A stretch of DNA of 64,000 nt from Lepidurus packardi (lineage: Eukaryota; Arthropoda; Branchiopoda; Notostraca; Triopsidae), in contig JAKZAN010000005.1 in assembly GCA_023053545.1 (NCBI GenBank), positions 7,378,001 through 7,442,000 of the forward strand, in the 5' to 3' direction. Of the stretch, positions 27,378 to 39,300 are shown piece by piece. A program made the position numbers and the translations under genes. The notes beneath the pieces are model-generated. The model did no database searches. It saw only the letters and a list, made by a program, of their open reading frames with translations, and was not told the DNA's origin. The first letter of the stretch is position 1. Each line of letters opens with the position of its first letter.

Positions 27378-27480
27378 CGTGTGGGACCCAGCCGTGTTTG
27401 CATTGGTCGCAGTTGCGAATTTGCATTTTGCCAGGCAAGAAGCATTCGCAAGGACAACCCGGCACGGTACAGCGAATCGC
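27378..27480 (-). CDS. Basonuclin gene, conserved N-terminal exon
   Basis: This 103-nt exon has a TTTACAG acceptor and a CACG|GTAAGTT donor. It encodes [18 protein letters not shown] and then [16 protein letters not shown], near-identical to the vertebrate basonuclin start AIRCTLVNCTCECFQPGK and [14 protein letters not shown]. It carries six Cys plus a His (C-x4-C-x-C-x-C-type spacing followed by CDQC), suggesting a small metal-binding module. It enters in phase 0 and leaves in phase 1, so an initiator Met must come from an upstream exon. This exon anchors the gene at more than 21 kb in length. Confidence 0.95.
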
Positions 27481-27560
27481 CTGTAAATAGAAAATATCCC
27501 AAAAATTAAAATTAAAATGAGAAATGGTTTCTTTATTTTTATTACTATTATTTATCAGTT

Positions 27561-27940
27561 ATTAGGACACTTGGCAGCCACATGGGGAAGGACATGGTGT
27601 TACCAACGGGTAAAGTTCATTCTGAGTCAATATCCTATTTGTTCAATATGAACTTCACCGGTTTTTACTGCATTCCATATGTGTGCATCTAAAGTTTGTA
27701 CTGTATATTTGTAATGTACATACGAAATGTTATCTTTGTTAATATTATTATTATTTGTTATTATTAATAATAATTATTAGGACACTTAGCAGCCACCGTT
27801 AGGAAGGAAGTGAGCTTAGCAACTGGTAAAGTTCATATTGAATCAATATCCTATTTATTCAGTATGAACTTTACCAGCTTGTACTGTATTCCAAGTGTGC
27901 TCATCTACAGCCTGTACTGTATATAAGTACAGTACATACA
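27561..27940. repeat. Tandemly duplicated unit (period about 215 bp) carrying a hairpin
   Basis: Copy 1 (27,561-27,725) and copy 2 (27,776-27,940) both run from ATTAGGACACTT through GGTAAAGTTCAT and CAATATCCTATTT to TGTACTGTATAT. In copy 2 the arms 27,824-27,843 and 27,857-27,876 pair at 19 of 20 positions around a 13-nt loop; copy 1 keeps a weaker version. A second hairpin (TGTACTGTA paired with TACAGTACA) closes copy 2. The block lies 80-460 nt upstream, in transcript sense, of the conserved 27,480 exon. Confidence 0.75.
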
Positions 27941-30726
27941 GTATGTCCTTTTCGGGTATTGCACAGCAACACGAGCAGCAGCAGCAGCTTGAGAACAGGA
28001 AGATTCATAAATAGGACCCCAGAGAGTGGACCTCGCTTTTCGAAATTGTCAAACCGAGTCTCAATATTTACACTGCGCGCTCTTACAGTGTTAGAGGATC
28101 TGGCAAGTTGAAAAAAGTGGTCCCAGGGGACTTTTGAACTGTGCATATTTCTTTTCCAGTGCGTTTTCATTTTAGAGGCCTATACTAACGCTCATATTCC
28201 TCGCGAGACTTTGGCAAGCGATCCCCAAAAATGTTCGATGCTGCGGCAAGGAATTTTCGGGACCCAAGCCTGTAGGGAAATGAGGAGCACAATTCAACGT
28301 TCGGGGGCAGGCTCTGTTTTCTACCATAACGTTATACACACTTCCTGCATACTCTTTTTTCCTTTATATCCCGATCGGGGTTTCGGGGAAAACCTAGTTT
28401 GCATATAGATATGCGCAGCTGGATCAATTTTCTAATAAGGACTTTACAGCGTATAGCCCAGCATGGAGTATCGAGAGCATCCAAAAGCTCAAAACTTCCT
28501 TTTTTTGACGCCCGCATTTTTTATTGAGCAATTGTCTCGGGGGTTTGTGTAATGGAGCTGAAAGAAAAAAAAAGGGGGGGGGGATGAGAGAGAGAAGACT
28601 GTATGGCTCAATTTATGCAAAGTTGTCATTGAAACCAGATGTGTTGACAAGGAAGGGGCACTTGGAAAGAAGAAAAAAGTCGTATTGCTAGTATGGTGCT
28701 TGGCTCCACGGGATATAAGGACTGTGTAAATGCTTTCCGACACAAAAGCGCATGAGGGTGTGTGTTATGTAATGCTAAGCTAACAGAAAGAAGAGGAAGA
28801 AGAAAGAGGGGTGTTCAATTGTTAAAACTTATTGTCACTACACGGTGCTGTTACTAGTCCTTCTGTTGTAAGTCGGGCGATAAGAGTAGAGTATAAGCTT
28901 AATAGGCGTGACGTCATAATAGGTTACCAGGATTCACACATGAAAGACAAACGACGTTCCGCTGATTAAAGCAAGTCCAATTGGATTTCCACCCCACGCG
29001 AGTGTTAACGTGCCTCTGCTCCCCCCTTTGTATTACATCTCCGGGCTTCCAACTTTCCTCGAGTCCGAAGCGTAATAGAGATGCTCTTTTGGAATCCTAG
29101 TTTGCCTCTTTGCGAGCTCCCGGGCCTATATTATCATTCTTCACCCCTTTTTGGTTTAATTACCTTGTCAGGACTCTAGAGAGCTTGCCTATTCTCGACT
29201 CACCCCCCCCCCCCTTTTTGCCTCCTGCCCCGAAAACTCAATGACAAGTCAATGGCGAGAACGAGGAAACAGGAATCTATAAATACAGCACAGCCAAGTA
29301 GAAATGAACGCAACCCTATAAGAGAGCCAAAAGCATCTCTCTCTCTCACTCGCTCTGTCCAACTTGGGCTAAGGAAGAACAATGGCAGAAATTCCCTGGA
29401 GGGCACACCCGCTGCAAGTCTAACGTTGTACTTGAGCTTAGACCCAAGTCTATCAACGGACAATAGCGCGGCGGTACTTTTGGGTGACCGAAGAAAATGT
29501 TGTGTTTGTGTGGGTACTATCATCTCGTGTGATTGTGGTTGCCTCCAGTATATATCTACACTTTTGTTGTGCACACGAAGAGCGTCCATTAATTGCTTTG
29601 TTGGAGAGTTGATCCTTGATGGTATACGTACTTCGTTTTTACTCACTTGGCCGGCAGCTTCTGTTAGAGCCCCCAACGAACGATGCCTGTCTTGGGAGAA
29701 ACTCCGGCTGTGGATGACACCACACGACCATCATGTTGTACCCTGTTCCTGACTGGGAGTAAAGCTCTTATAGACAGCAACAATGGCAATACGCCATCCT
29801 ACGTGCTTAACCTGCCTGTACCCGTCCTCATCAACTTGGGTAATTGTCTGCTTGTCATCAAGGATCTGGGTACCCCGGACGATTGGTTTCTTCTCGAATG
29901 GAAAATATATTGTTTTTCTCGTTACCTTAGATTGTTAGTTTAGATTGTACAGTACGCGAAATATCCCAAAAGGATTTTTTAGAGTCATTAGTTCAGGAAG
30001 TTGAAAGCTTGAGAAGGAGGCTAACGCGATTTGGGTGCGTCTTAACGCCGTTGGGATATATTGTAATGGGAATTAAGTCAAGCCCTGACTGGCGTCAAAG
30101 GAGAGTTAAGAGTGACAACATTTCACTATCCTTCTTTCATGCAAATTAGTTGCGGATCAAAAGAGTCACAGCGAGGAGCGGAGGACGGAGGATGCTCTTT
30201 GAATGAGGAGGGATGTTGTAATGTGTTGCTTAGCCAAGCACACTATATCTTTTTAACGGAAGGGGGAGAGATGGGACCTCTTCACGCTCCTCTCCGTCGC
30301 ATTTTACCCCAAAAGTGTTTTGGGTAGCTTTTAGTCGTTTTTTCCACCCCCTTGTACCATCACAAGATCATCCCCTTATAGCCCCGTGCACGGAAGGCAA
30401 CAAACACCCAAAAAAACAGCCCCGTGACAAATTGAATAGGGAAACGATCACAGCAGTGGCCACGAAGGAGTGGTTTACCACTATAGTTAAACATCACTGG
30501 ATGGGGGAAAAAGCTAACAGATATTTCCCCCTAATAGGGTGAAAAAGTAGGGGCCTATTGTTGGCCTGCTTGATGCACTTAATCCTTCACAAAAAAGCAT
30601 CCAAGTCTTCCATGAATGTCAATCCGTACTATTCACGTTCCATTGCTCTTTGCAGCATAAAGAAAATCTCCTTAGGAGATTATTAAGTTTACCGCTTTAA
30701 AACACATTCAGTTGCGCAGTATTAGG

Positions 30727-30907
30727 GAAGCATTGCGAAGTACTCTAAAGTACTGTGAAGCATTATAAAGTATTGCGAAGTATTCACTTGTAGAAATAAA
30801 TAAAGTTTAGAATTGTTTTCCGAATATCAACTTGGAATATTTATGAATGCTTATGCGAAGTATTATGACGTATTGCGAAGTATTTTAAAGTATTGTCAAG
30901 TATTTGC
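30727..30907. repeat. Degenerate 10-bp tandem array (GAAGTATTGC type)
   Basis: Two blocks, 30,727-30,784 and 30,856-30,907, consist of consecutive 10-bp units such as GAAGCATTGC, GAAGTACTCT and AAAGTACTGT. About 70 bp of non-repeat sequence separates them. The period stays in register within each block. Confidence 0.75.
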
Positions 30908-32459
30908 GTAGAATCTAGAAAGTAGAGAATGGTTCGGATTCCTGACATGTAGTCAGTTGATTGCAGGGGTTAATTTAAAAGGGGCTATTAATGGACAAAC
31001 CTACACTTGTGTCTGTCAAATATTTCGAACCCAGAAGTAACAGGGAAAAGCTACTTATGATCTCTTCATCATTTGGTTTGGGCTCTTGGTGAGTGAGCAA
31101 ACATTAGAGTTCGCCTAGAAGCCATTTTCGTCTTTACTCCCGAATTACTCCGTAATGCCTGGAGTTGTTGTGTGTGCCTTTTGGATCATTTAGCACCCTT
31201 GCGCTCATCTAATTGCGCGCTCTAGATTATAAGGTAAGCGAATGTACTCCATTGCTCCATTACTTTTTTTTTATTGTGGAGTGTGGAATAGCACTAAATG
31301 CTCTAAATGCCTTCAAGTCCTCTTTAGCACAATTTTCCAGTTCATAATCTGGTACTACAACTATATAATCTTGTTCTGCCGTTCTAAAAAATAAAATGTT
31401 CTTTCACTAAAAATATACTTTATACAGAAAAACGCTGGCATTTAATGATGATAAAAAGGTTATAGAGTGCGTTCGAGAGATTAGTTCCATTAGATAGTTT
31501 AAGTCTCACAGTCCTACAAGCTACAACAGACGCACTGCAGCCCTTGAAGCCATTTAACCCTGTAATTTCCCACAGTGCCACAGCTCCACAGTTGACTTGG
31601 CCCACGGCCGTACTTTTCTTCACACCTCCCTTCGAAAGAAAAAAATTGAAAATAAAAACGCGACCCTTTTCCCCCTCCAAGTTTGACTTTACCGACAGAA
31701 ACTTCTATTGTCCCAGCCGAAAGTGACAATGTCCAGATGACTATATGCGTTTATGTCTCCCATTTGCATGATAAACTGGTTAGAATGTAACAAAATGAGC
31801 CAGAAGTCTTCTGGAGCTCATTTAGAGCCAGTACAATAAAGGAGCAAGTCTCTGGTGACACATTAGCTTCTAATAGTTTATAGTTGCAGCATCTTTTTAT
31901 TGCCACTCTTATCTCTCTCTTGGCTTCATAAAAAAATAGAAAAAATAAGGGGCCCTGTGTTCCTTTTAAAGGGAAAGAGGGGGGTCCTCTCTCAGTGTGG
32001 TATATAAACGCCGCATAAAAAGGTAGTCATATGCTTATTGCGGCCTTTGTGGGGGGAGGTTGAGCTGAAATGCCCTGGGCTGGCTGATATGCTGCCTTTT
32101 GGGTTAGTGTCTAATGAAAAGAAATGTTTCGGTTATATAGACCAGGTTGAGTCTTTGTACCTCTTCCTTTTTCGTGCTCCAAGAGGGTGGATGTGGGATA
32201 TTTCGGGGGGTGAAGGGGGTTATGAAAGTAATGGAGAAGCTCATCAAGCATCCAAGGGCGGAAACAAGCAGCTCTTGAATTCTTCTTTATCTGTAAATGA
32301 GCCTGAACGGGCATTCGAGTGTTGCTATACAGACCTATGTTAATGTGTATATAGTTATGGGTAGGTATGTGTGTACTTCAGAGCGGGTTACCCGTTCAGA
32401 CCCCAAGTAACGTTAATAAGCACATACGCACACACCCTTGGAAAAGCAATGCATATTGT

Positions 32460-32505
32460 ATACAATGAAGGGGGGTTTGTTCCCCCAACTCCACCTTCAT
32501 TGTGT
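32460..32505. repeat. Inverted repeat ACAATGAAG...CTTCATTGT
   Basis: A 9-bp perfect arm pair encloses a G-run and a C-run that can also pair. It is a short hairpin-forming sequence of unknown role. Confidence 0.5.
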
Positions 32506-34482
32506 TTCCTTTCCTTTATTTTTTGTTGAAAGTTGAAGTTGGTTTCCCCAACACTCAAAGAGTGGCACTTGAATACCTACACCGCATCAACTAATTTAGG
32601 ACGACATGCGTGGCTAATTAGTCTGACAAGAAAGCAACCTCTTCCCTCAACCTAATAATTGAGTGAAAATTGCATTTTGGGGGCAGATTGAGGGACTATT
32701 ACAACCTTGTACCGCCATAGGTTTTCTTTTATTGAAGCCGAATGAGCTGATAGATCACCCAGTTATCATAGAGAAATATCTAGAATCGGGCTATCACTTA
32801 TGCAGTGTGCTCTTTGCGGGCTTGAAGGCTCTTAGGACACCTCACCCAGATTGCTTTTTCTTTGGAGAGGGGGGTATTACATACCCATTTAGAGAGTCGG
32901 GGAGAAAGTAAATGGGAAAAAAATGATGCTTTGGTTCACAGTAAAAGGTATATATTATAGGATTGATTTGGGTTGGGGGTTAGTAGCGAATGGCAATGGT
33001 CATGCAGTCGTGGAAAAGCTCTTTGTTTGATGACGGTGTAAGCTGTATTCCGCCTTCACCATCTACCTTGGTCTCGAGCTCCCGCGTAAGCTCGCTTTTT
33101 ACTCTCCTTTTTTCTGCGTTTACCCACCATAATAGCATGTAATCCAATTAAGGACCTCGTTGTCTATAACTTGGTTTTGTTGCAATACAGCTGTGCCACA
33201 TCGGCCCTCGTTTCCCGGTTCTATGATGCACGTACTTCTTTTATGCGTAACGCATATTATTTTTGTCACTCATGTATGCAAATAATGTACAGTAATTATT
33301 CCTTAACGTTATTCTGCGTTGAACTATGCAGCTGCTTCCCTTTTTTTTTTCTTCGCAAATTATTTCTTGGGTTTTTTCTTTTCATTTCTGGCTAGTATAA
33401 ACGAGACAGTCTTTAGTTAAGGTGGATTGGGGGAGGTTTTCGATTTTATTTTATGTTCCTAAATAACAAAACATAAAACATCCGAAGTCCATTCAGTAGG
33501 GGAAATGTAAAGCTTTTTTGCTGGTGCTTTAGGACTGATAATGGAAGGAGATTGTGTTACGTCATGTGGTTGCTGGGGTTAATGGAAGGGAAATGTGTTA
33601 ATGTCGTGTGACAGGTCACCTTGCATTTACATGGCATACAAATAAAGAGAATAATAAAAAAAAGACGAATGAGCCGATCAGTGGTGCATTTCTATATCTG
33701 ATTCATTTGTGTTAGTAAATGCGCGAGTCTGCTGCTTGGAGCGATTATATTGTGTGCTTACAGATCCCTATTCCCAGCCTCTGAGATGCGGGAAGTAAAC
33801 GAAGAGTTTTGCTCCCAACACCCCATAAGAAAGAAAAAAGTGCATTGGATGCCAGGGTTGCTTTTAGTGCAGCCATCCGTGGTGGGGTTGTGTGTTAGCG
33901 TTCTTTGGGTGCTTAACGAGGTCACAGGGTTAAAGGCAAAAGACTTATTATGAGGAAAAAATATCCTCTTTTTACGACCAAGATATATAAACCACAATTT
34001 TTAGTTCTAACAAACTGTTAGAAACTTTTGAGTGGCAACTTAACACCTTTCTTGAGATTTTTTTTTTGGGGGGGGGGGGACTGAAAGTGTAAAGCTGTCA
34101 TCGAGAGTTCTGGGGCAATTAGAGCGGTCTCCGAAAAAGTGTGTGCATGTAAAAAGAAAATTAAAAAAGGGAACTGGAGCCTAAGGACTTTGTGTTATTT
34201 CTTTTATTTTATTATTATAATTTTTTTTGGGTGGGGGGAACGAAAACAATGTTTAGCCTGTTTCAATTCTTAATTTCTTTTAATACTCTCTGGTTTTTAA
34301 GTTAGGGAAAACAATAAAAGTTTATATATTTAGGGTTGATAGAATAATGTGCGTATCTTTGCTTTACGAGCAGTCATAAAAGGTGTTTAAGTTGCGTTAG
34401 AAATGATGGCATAGCTGCGAGGCCTATAGGGAGTATACTTTTTATTATTTTCTAGCTTTCGGTATAGAGTTAATTCGTAGGG

Positions 34483-34813
34483 TTTTGTACACTAGTGTCC
34501 AGCTGAAATTGTACATATATGTGTAGGAAAGATACCCGTCCAATCAAAATGCAACTTTGTTAGTCAGTGCGTTAAAATAAATAGAAAACATTATATTTCT
34601 TTGTTTCCAACAATGAAGTATATAGGAAAGATACCGGTCAAATCAAAGTGCGACTTTGCATGTTAGAGCGTTAAAATAAAAACAAAAATATTTCACTGTT
34701 ACCAACAATGAAACGGTCACAGTGTCCATTGTATAGTGGCGAAGTCGCACTCTTGATTGGACGTGGGGTATCTTCCTCCATGAACAATTTTACTTGGACA
34801 GTATTGTGCATAA
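34483..34813. mobile_element. Composite MITE-like element with inverted ends and internal direct repeat
   Basis: The outer ends are TTTTGTACACTAGTGTCC on the left and, as reverse complement, TTATGCACAATACTGTCC on the right, followed on both sides by AAATTGT(A/T)CAT. Inside, a unit starting TAGGAAAGATACC(C/G)GTC occurs twice in direct orientation (34,524 and 34,623, period 99 bp) and once inverted (34,741-34,778). It is noncoding. The inverted symmetry is read directly; calling it a MITE is inference, as no target duplication was established. Confidence 0.6.
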
Positions 34814-35394
34814 ACTTGGTCAACATCCAAAAAATGAAAGGTGGTTAAGCTTGTAATCTTTTGGAGGACAAAAAGGGTAAAGTCAAATAAAGAAGTCGAA
34901 TAACAAGTCATAACCATAACACTTACATGGAGTGGTGCTAACCCTAGAGCAGGGCGAAGATGCGAATGACCATGTTCGGTCGACATATCCCAACACAGCG
35001 GTTGAGCCCATACAGTGCCATGCAAAATCATGGAAGAACTTTTTGGTCGTATGGCCCGTCAGATGTTTTTTAGAATTCAATAGAGAGATTCATTTTGAGA
35101 AATGCGTGGAAGGGAAAAACGAAGATTGGATTTTTATTTTTAAGAAAAGGGCTGTTCTTCGTTCTCTGATCAACCTTTGGTGCACAGAATCACAGAATTT
35201 TATCAAGTGACCTTAACGTTTGAGACGCACCAGGAACTTCAAAAACTGGAAATCACGTTGAAGTTTAAAAAAATAAGACGCCCAGTAGGTTTATTCGGAA
35301 CGTAATGGGCAAAGTTGAGGAGTTTTATGGAGAAGTAAAAAAGAAGGGAAGAAGAGGATGCACTGCTGGGCACTTGTGCTTGTATGCTTGTGTG

Positions 35395-35520
35395 CGGACG
35401 GTCAAACGCGGGACCACGACCGAACGACGGGCTTGCGAAAGCCGCGGCGCCGACGTTGTCGCGCGTCCGCGTCGGCGACGTCGCCTTTCCACGTCGACGT
35501 CGACACCACCTCCACCACCT
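35395..35520. other. CpG-rich patch with GTCGACGTC palindromes
   Basis: This interval is far richer in CpG than its surroundings. It contains GGCGACGTCGCC (perfect 12-bp palindrome) and CACGTCGACGTCGAC. Overlapping ORFs on three frames (up to 153 codons) are a side effect of the composition. It could be a promoter or 5' UTR of the basonuclin gene or an enhancer. No recognised protein is encoded. Confidence 0.4.
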
Positions 35521-36163
35521 CACAAGACACTTAACAGCCCTTCCCCCTTCCCTGCCGATTTTTGGCTGGCTCAGAAAAGCAAGCTCGGACCTCACGGCAC
35601 ACGGCACAGTCAAAACAGAACTGTGCTTCCTCAGAATCACCCTTCAATGGAAGCAAATCAAGTTCCTCCAACGCTTGGTTTTCTGTTAAAACAAAATGTA
35701 AAATCCTTGCAAGCCTTAGGTGCACGCGACGGGTCTATTTCACTAAAACTGGGAACAAAATTCTAACCAAATTTCGTAAGGAACAGGACTTGTTCAAAAC
35801 ATCTTTGATTTCAAAATTAAGTTCCATGAGATTTCACTTTTGATGTCCATGAATGAGTGATCGAAAAAAATTCATGAACGTCCATGAAATTTCACTTTAT
35901 TTGAACCATGGAGGAAAGTAGGAATGTCTTTTTGTCGTTTAATGGGGTTTTGTTTTAAGTATTTGGAACACTTTGGGACTGTCCACCGTTAAAGCTGGGT
36001 TAAAAAGAGAAAACGTCCAGAGGCTTTTAGTGTGAGTCAATATTAGACGACATTTGGAGCACACGTTTTAACTATGAGACTTCTAGGATTTTAAAAGAGG
36101 AGGGAGGGGGGCGGAAGGAAGCTATGCCCGTCACCAGCCTCAGCACACATAAACGAAACTTAC

Positions 36164-36367
36164 CACATCTCGAAGCATGGTCCCGGTCCCGGTATCGGCC
36201 CAGAATCTTGCTGGTGATGATGGCGGGTGTGGTGGGCTCAAGCTCACGCGACTGCAGCACGTCCGTCTTGATTGGTCTTCACGCAGACTCATGCGCGCCC
36301 CAGAGGAGGAGCTTGTAAGGCGAGAACACTTCTTGTCAAGCTCCACCCCCTGAATTTCCCCTTTCAA
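36164..36367 (-). CDS. Candidate first coding exon of the basonuclin gene
   Basis: An ORF with ATG at 36,367 (a second in-frame ATG, MLRDV, at 36,178) ends at a strong GTG|GTAAGTTTC donor in phase 0, exactly the phase needed by the exon at 27,480. Joining would give [14 protein letters not shown], or 68 residues before AIRCT if the upstream Met is used. With the longer start the protein would be 1,632 aa. Vertebrate basonuclin N-termini upstream of AIRCT are poorly conserved, so similarity cannot confirm it. Other first exons remain possible between here and 54 kb. Transcript data decide. Confidence 0.4.
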
Positions 36368-39300
36368 AGGCGCTGTTATGTTATTAACGTCCGGTTTCGT
36401 GGCTCTCCCCGCGTGTTGTGTTTTATATCCACTATAACACGTTCAGCGTTGCTGTGGGAATAGTATATTTGTATAATATTATGCTATTACTCTCAGTTTT
36501 TAAATTCTTTTAGTTTTGAAACGCCCGGGCCAAAAAGTACAAGCCTCTCCCGAGTTTAAAAGCGAAGAATATCGGGAGGCAATTTCGAGAGCGCTGTTGA
36601 TCCCTCTGCCCGTGATGCTCCCGCAGCTGCCCCTGCAGAACCGGCGGCGGATGAAAAATGGATCGAGGGAAACTGCGTCAGAAGCTGGAGTGGCGCTGCT
36701 CACTGCACTAGACACAATCGAAACACACAAGACACAGCCAAGCGCCAAGTACTTTCCGTTCGATTAGTTTGATTACACATGTGAATCCGGGTCCAGCTTC
36801 CTTAGATCTGCGGATTCTGTGCTTTGCTAGTCTTCCAATTGGGAATTAAACCTTGAAAAAAATAAGAATAGATGATGTTAGTCAGTTTGTGTGGCGGTGT
36901 GATGACACGTTTTATGTGCAAGTGTTTATTTCAGTTTTGTGAACCATTTAGATTACTGCCTGTGTTTCTGTCATTTCTAAAAGAAAATTTGCACTTTTTT
37001 CTTAAAATTTTTCTTTCATTCTAGAAAGTCTAAAACATTCTTTATCTTCCTCTCTCGCTCTCTTTTTTCCTCTATGAAGCATTAACGAGGTCACTGCTGT
37101 CATCTCATGAGCATATCGCGTGGACATTATTTTGTTGACAACATTAATCCCTACTGTATAAAATATAAGTCTGAGACATGATAAGACACACCGAGCCCAA
37201 AGCTCAGATCCGTTTTAAAAGTGATGTAGCAGTTTGAGCTTGCCCGATACAGGATTTTCGGCCAAAATAGAAGAACTTGATGTCGGCGAATGTCGCCATG
37301 GAATCGAATCTTAGTTTGCATAACAGTAATCGCGGTGATAATCTTTTGCTCCAACGTGCATGAAAAGGGGAATTATCGTTGTGCGACACAGTGCACCCCC
37401 CTTTCCACCATGTTTTCGTTCCCTATATATATGTGCGTAGAAAATAAAACCGAAACAATTGTCGTTCAGGCACGGAAGCTGTATAACAATTTATCGGGTT
37501 TTTTTCTATTTATATGAGTCATTGGACAATAGTAGCAAGTGTGTGGCGTGTGTTAAAAAAGGGGACAGTTAGCCATTCTTAGACCAATGTCGACACATTA
37601 CATCTTTATACAGAGGATTTGCTGTTTGAATTTGATTTTGAAGTTTGGTTGAGTTTGAATGTGAAAATTGGTGTGAGCTAAGACATTAGTGGAGGGAACT
37701 AAGAGCTTTATTTATGGTATGAAACTTATTGCACATCAGCCGCGGATGTTTCTGGTAAGGTCGTCAAAGTTTTTAGCGAGGTCTCCAACTTCGAAATGCG
37801 AGTTGCCAGACCTTAGCATAGCAAGTTAAGCCATTTACTTTGATGTCATCATCTGATGATGGCTGGTGACAAGTGACATATTAGTCATGCGGATTATTTG
37901 GACTACGGCTCGTGCTCCACGTCCGCTTTTCTGCACCAGTTTGTTATCATTGGCATCGAATTAAGAGTTGCACAACATAACACAGCCCTGTTGAATGCTT
38001 GTCATCCCGCAATTTAGGTGGAGTTATCTCTTCTGTCAGAATGACAATAGGGGAAACTATCATCGTTCCTATTTTCTGCAGGTGACAGTTATAGAGCAGG
38101 TGACAAGCTTTCCTTCTTTAAATTCTTTTTACCCGGTCTTTTTTTCGTACTGTTATTAAAAGGGAGGTAGATTGCGACACGATAAAGTACCTGAAGGTGT
38201 GAAACTTACCAGTTTTCCTCTTAATTTGCATACAAGAATTAGAGCAGTATAACGTGTTGGAAAGAGGTCCTTTTTACTGACGTCGTGAATATTCAAGTAT
38301 TTAGCATGACAGGCACAAAACAGCACTGGCACTTTTGCATAGACCTCCGGCTCTTTCGGTTGGGAAGAACTTGGCCTTTGTTTATTTATTTCTTCCCCGA
38401 GACTGATCTGTCTTGCCTTTAAAACTTACCACACGTGTGAAATTGTGCACTAATTTGATCGAAAAGTGAAAGAAAAACCAATTCAAGAACGCGCACGTAG
38501 AACTACTGCAATGCAAGTGATTATAAATCCCTTATTTTGTTCCAAGTCTTGGTATATAAAATTGTGCCAACGTCATGGGATTGGCCCATGTTGTGGAGCT
38601 TTTTCTTAACGAAGAAAAAAAACAAATACGGGCGGCAATTCGAATGGGAATTGACAAGTTGACAGTTCACGTCACATTGTAGCACGATTTTACAACTGTA
38701 ATTGTATTTCCCTTAAGTTCACGTGGACCTACCAAACACACAAGTCGAGACACCACAGTGAATGTGCACTAAAAAGTCCGTAAAGGTTGTATGTGTATGT
38801 ATGTGTGTGCCTTGTCTCTCGTATGCACCGAGTGTCGCTTTGCTTCTCCTGTATGCGTGTGTCGGCGGAACAGAACTGCGTCCGACGCGGGTCCGCGCCT
38901 CGTCGCTTCTGGTCGCTGGTCTCCTTGGTCGCTGTCACGACACACTACACGACTAACAGAACAGAGCAAAAGCAAGGAGACTCGCCCGCCGTCCGTCCCC
39001 TGATCGCCCGGCCGCAACTCTCTATCCCATCCCGCGGACTCACGTCGTGCTGAGTCGTGACTTTGGATCGGCTGGGATGTCTGCTAGAGCCTTTTTCCCA
39101 AATAGGGAGGAGGATTTTTAAAGAGGCTGGTCCTTGGTTGATGGCCGAGGGTTTCGTTCTCTTCGGGTCCCTTTGCCTTGTCTCCATCCATGCCATGCCA
39201 TGCCCCGCCGTGCAGTCCATCCACCAACTCTTGGTCATCCAAGTCCAGCTAGTTCTGTCTGTTGCCGAGAGGGGCTATCCATCCCCCGGAAAATCTCATT

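Larger units (their letters stand above)
27481..36163 (-). other. Probable first intron of the basonuclin gene (8.7 kb)
   Basis: The acceptor side is certain (exon at 27,480); the donor at 36,163 depends on the candidate first exon. The interval holds a duplicated hairpin-bearing unit at 27,561-27,940, a 10-bp array at 30,727-30,907, a composite inverted/direct repeat element at 34,483-34,813 and a CpG-rich patch near 35,395-35,520. Overlapping ORFs at 29,200-29,752 lack domains. No other gene is supported. Confidence 0.5.

Noticed and set aside
29200-29752. Overlapping ORFs of 158 (minus) and 166 (plus) codons
   Set aside because: Both strands are open over the same stretch and neither resembles a family; treated as chance.
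35239-35843. ORFs of 133 (minus) and 153 (plus) codons over the CpG-rich patch
   Set aside because: Arg/Pro-rich translations follow from CpG composition; no domain recognised.
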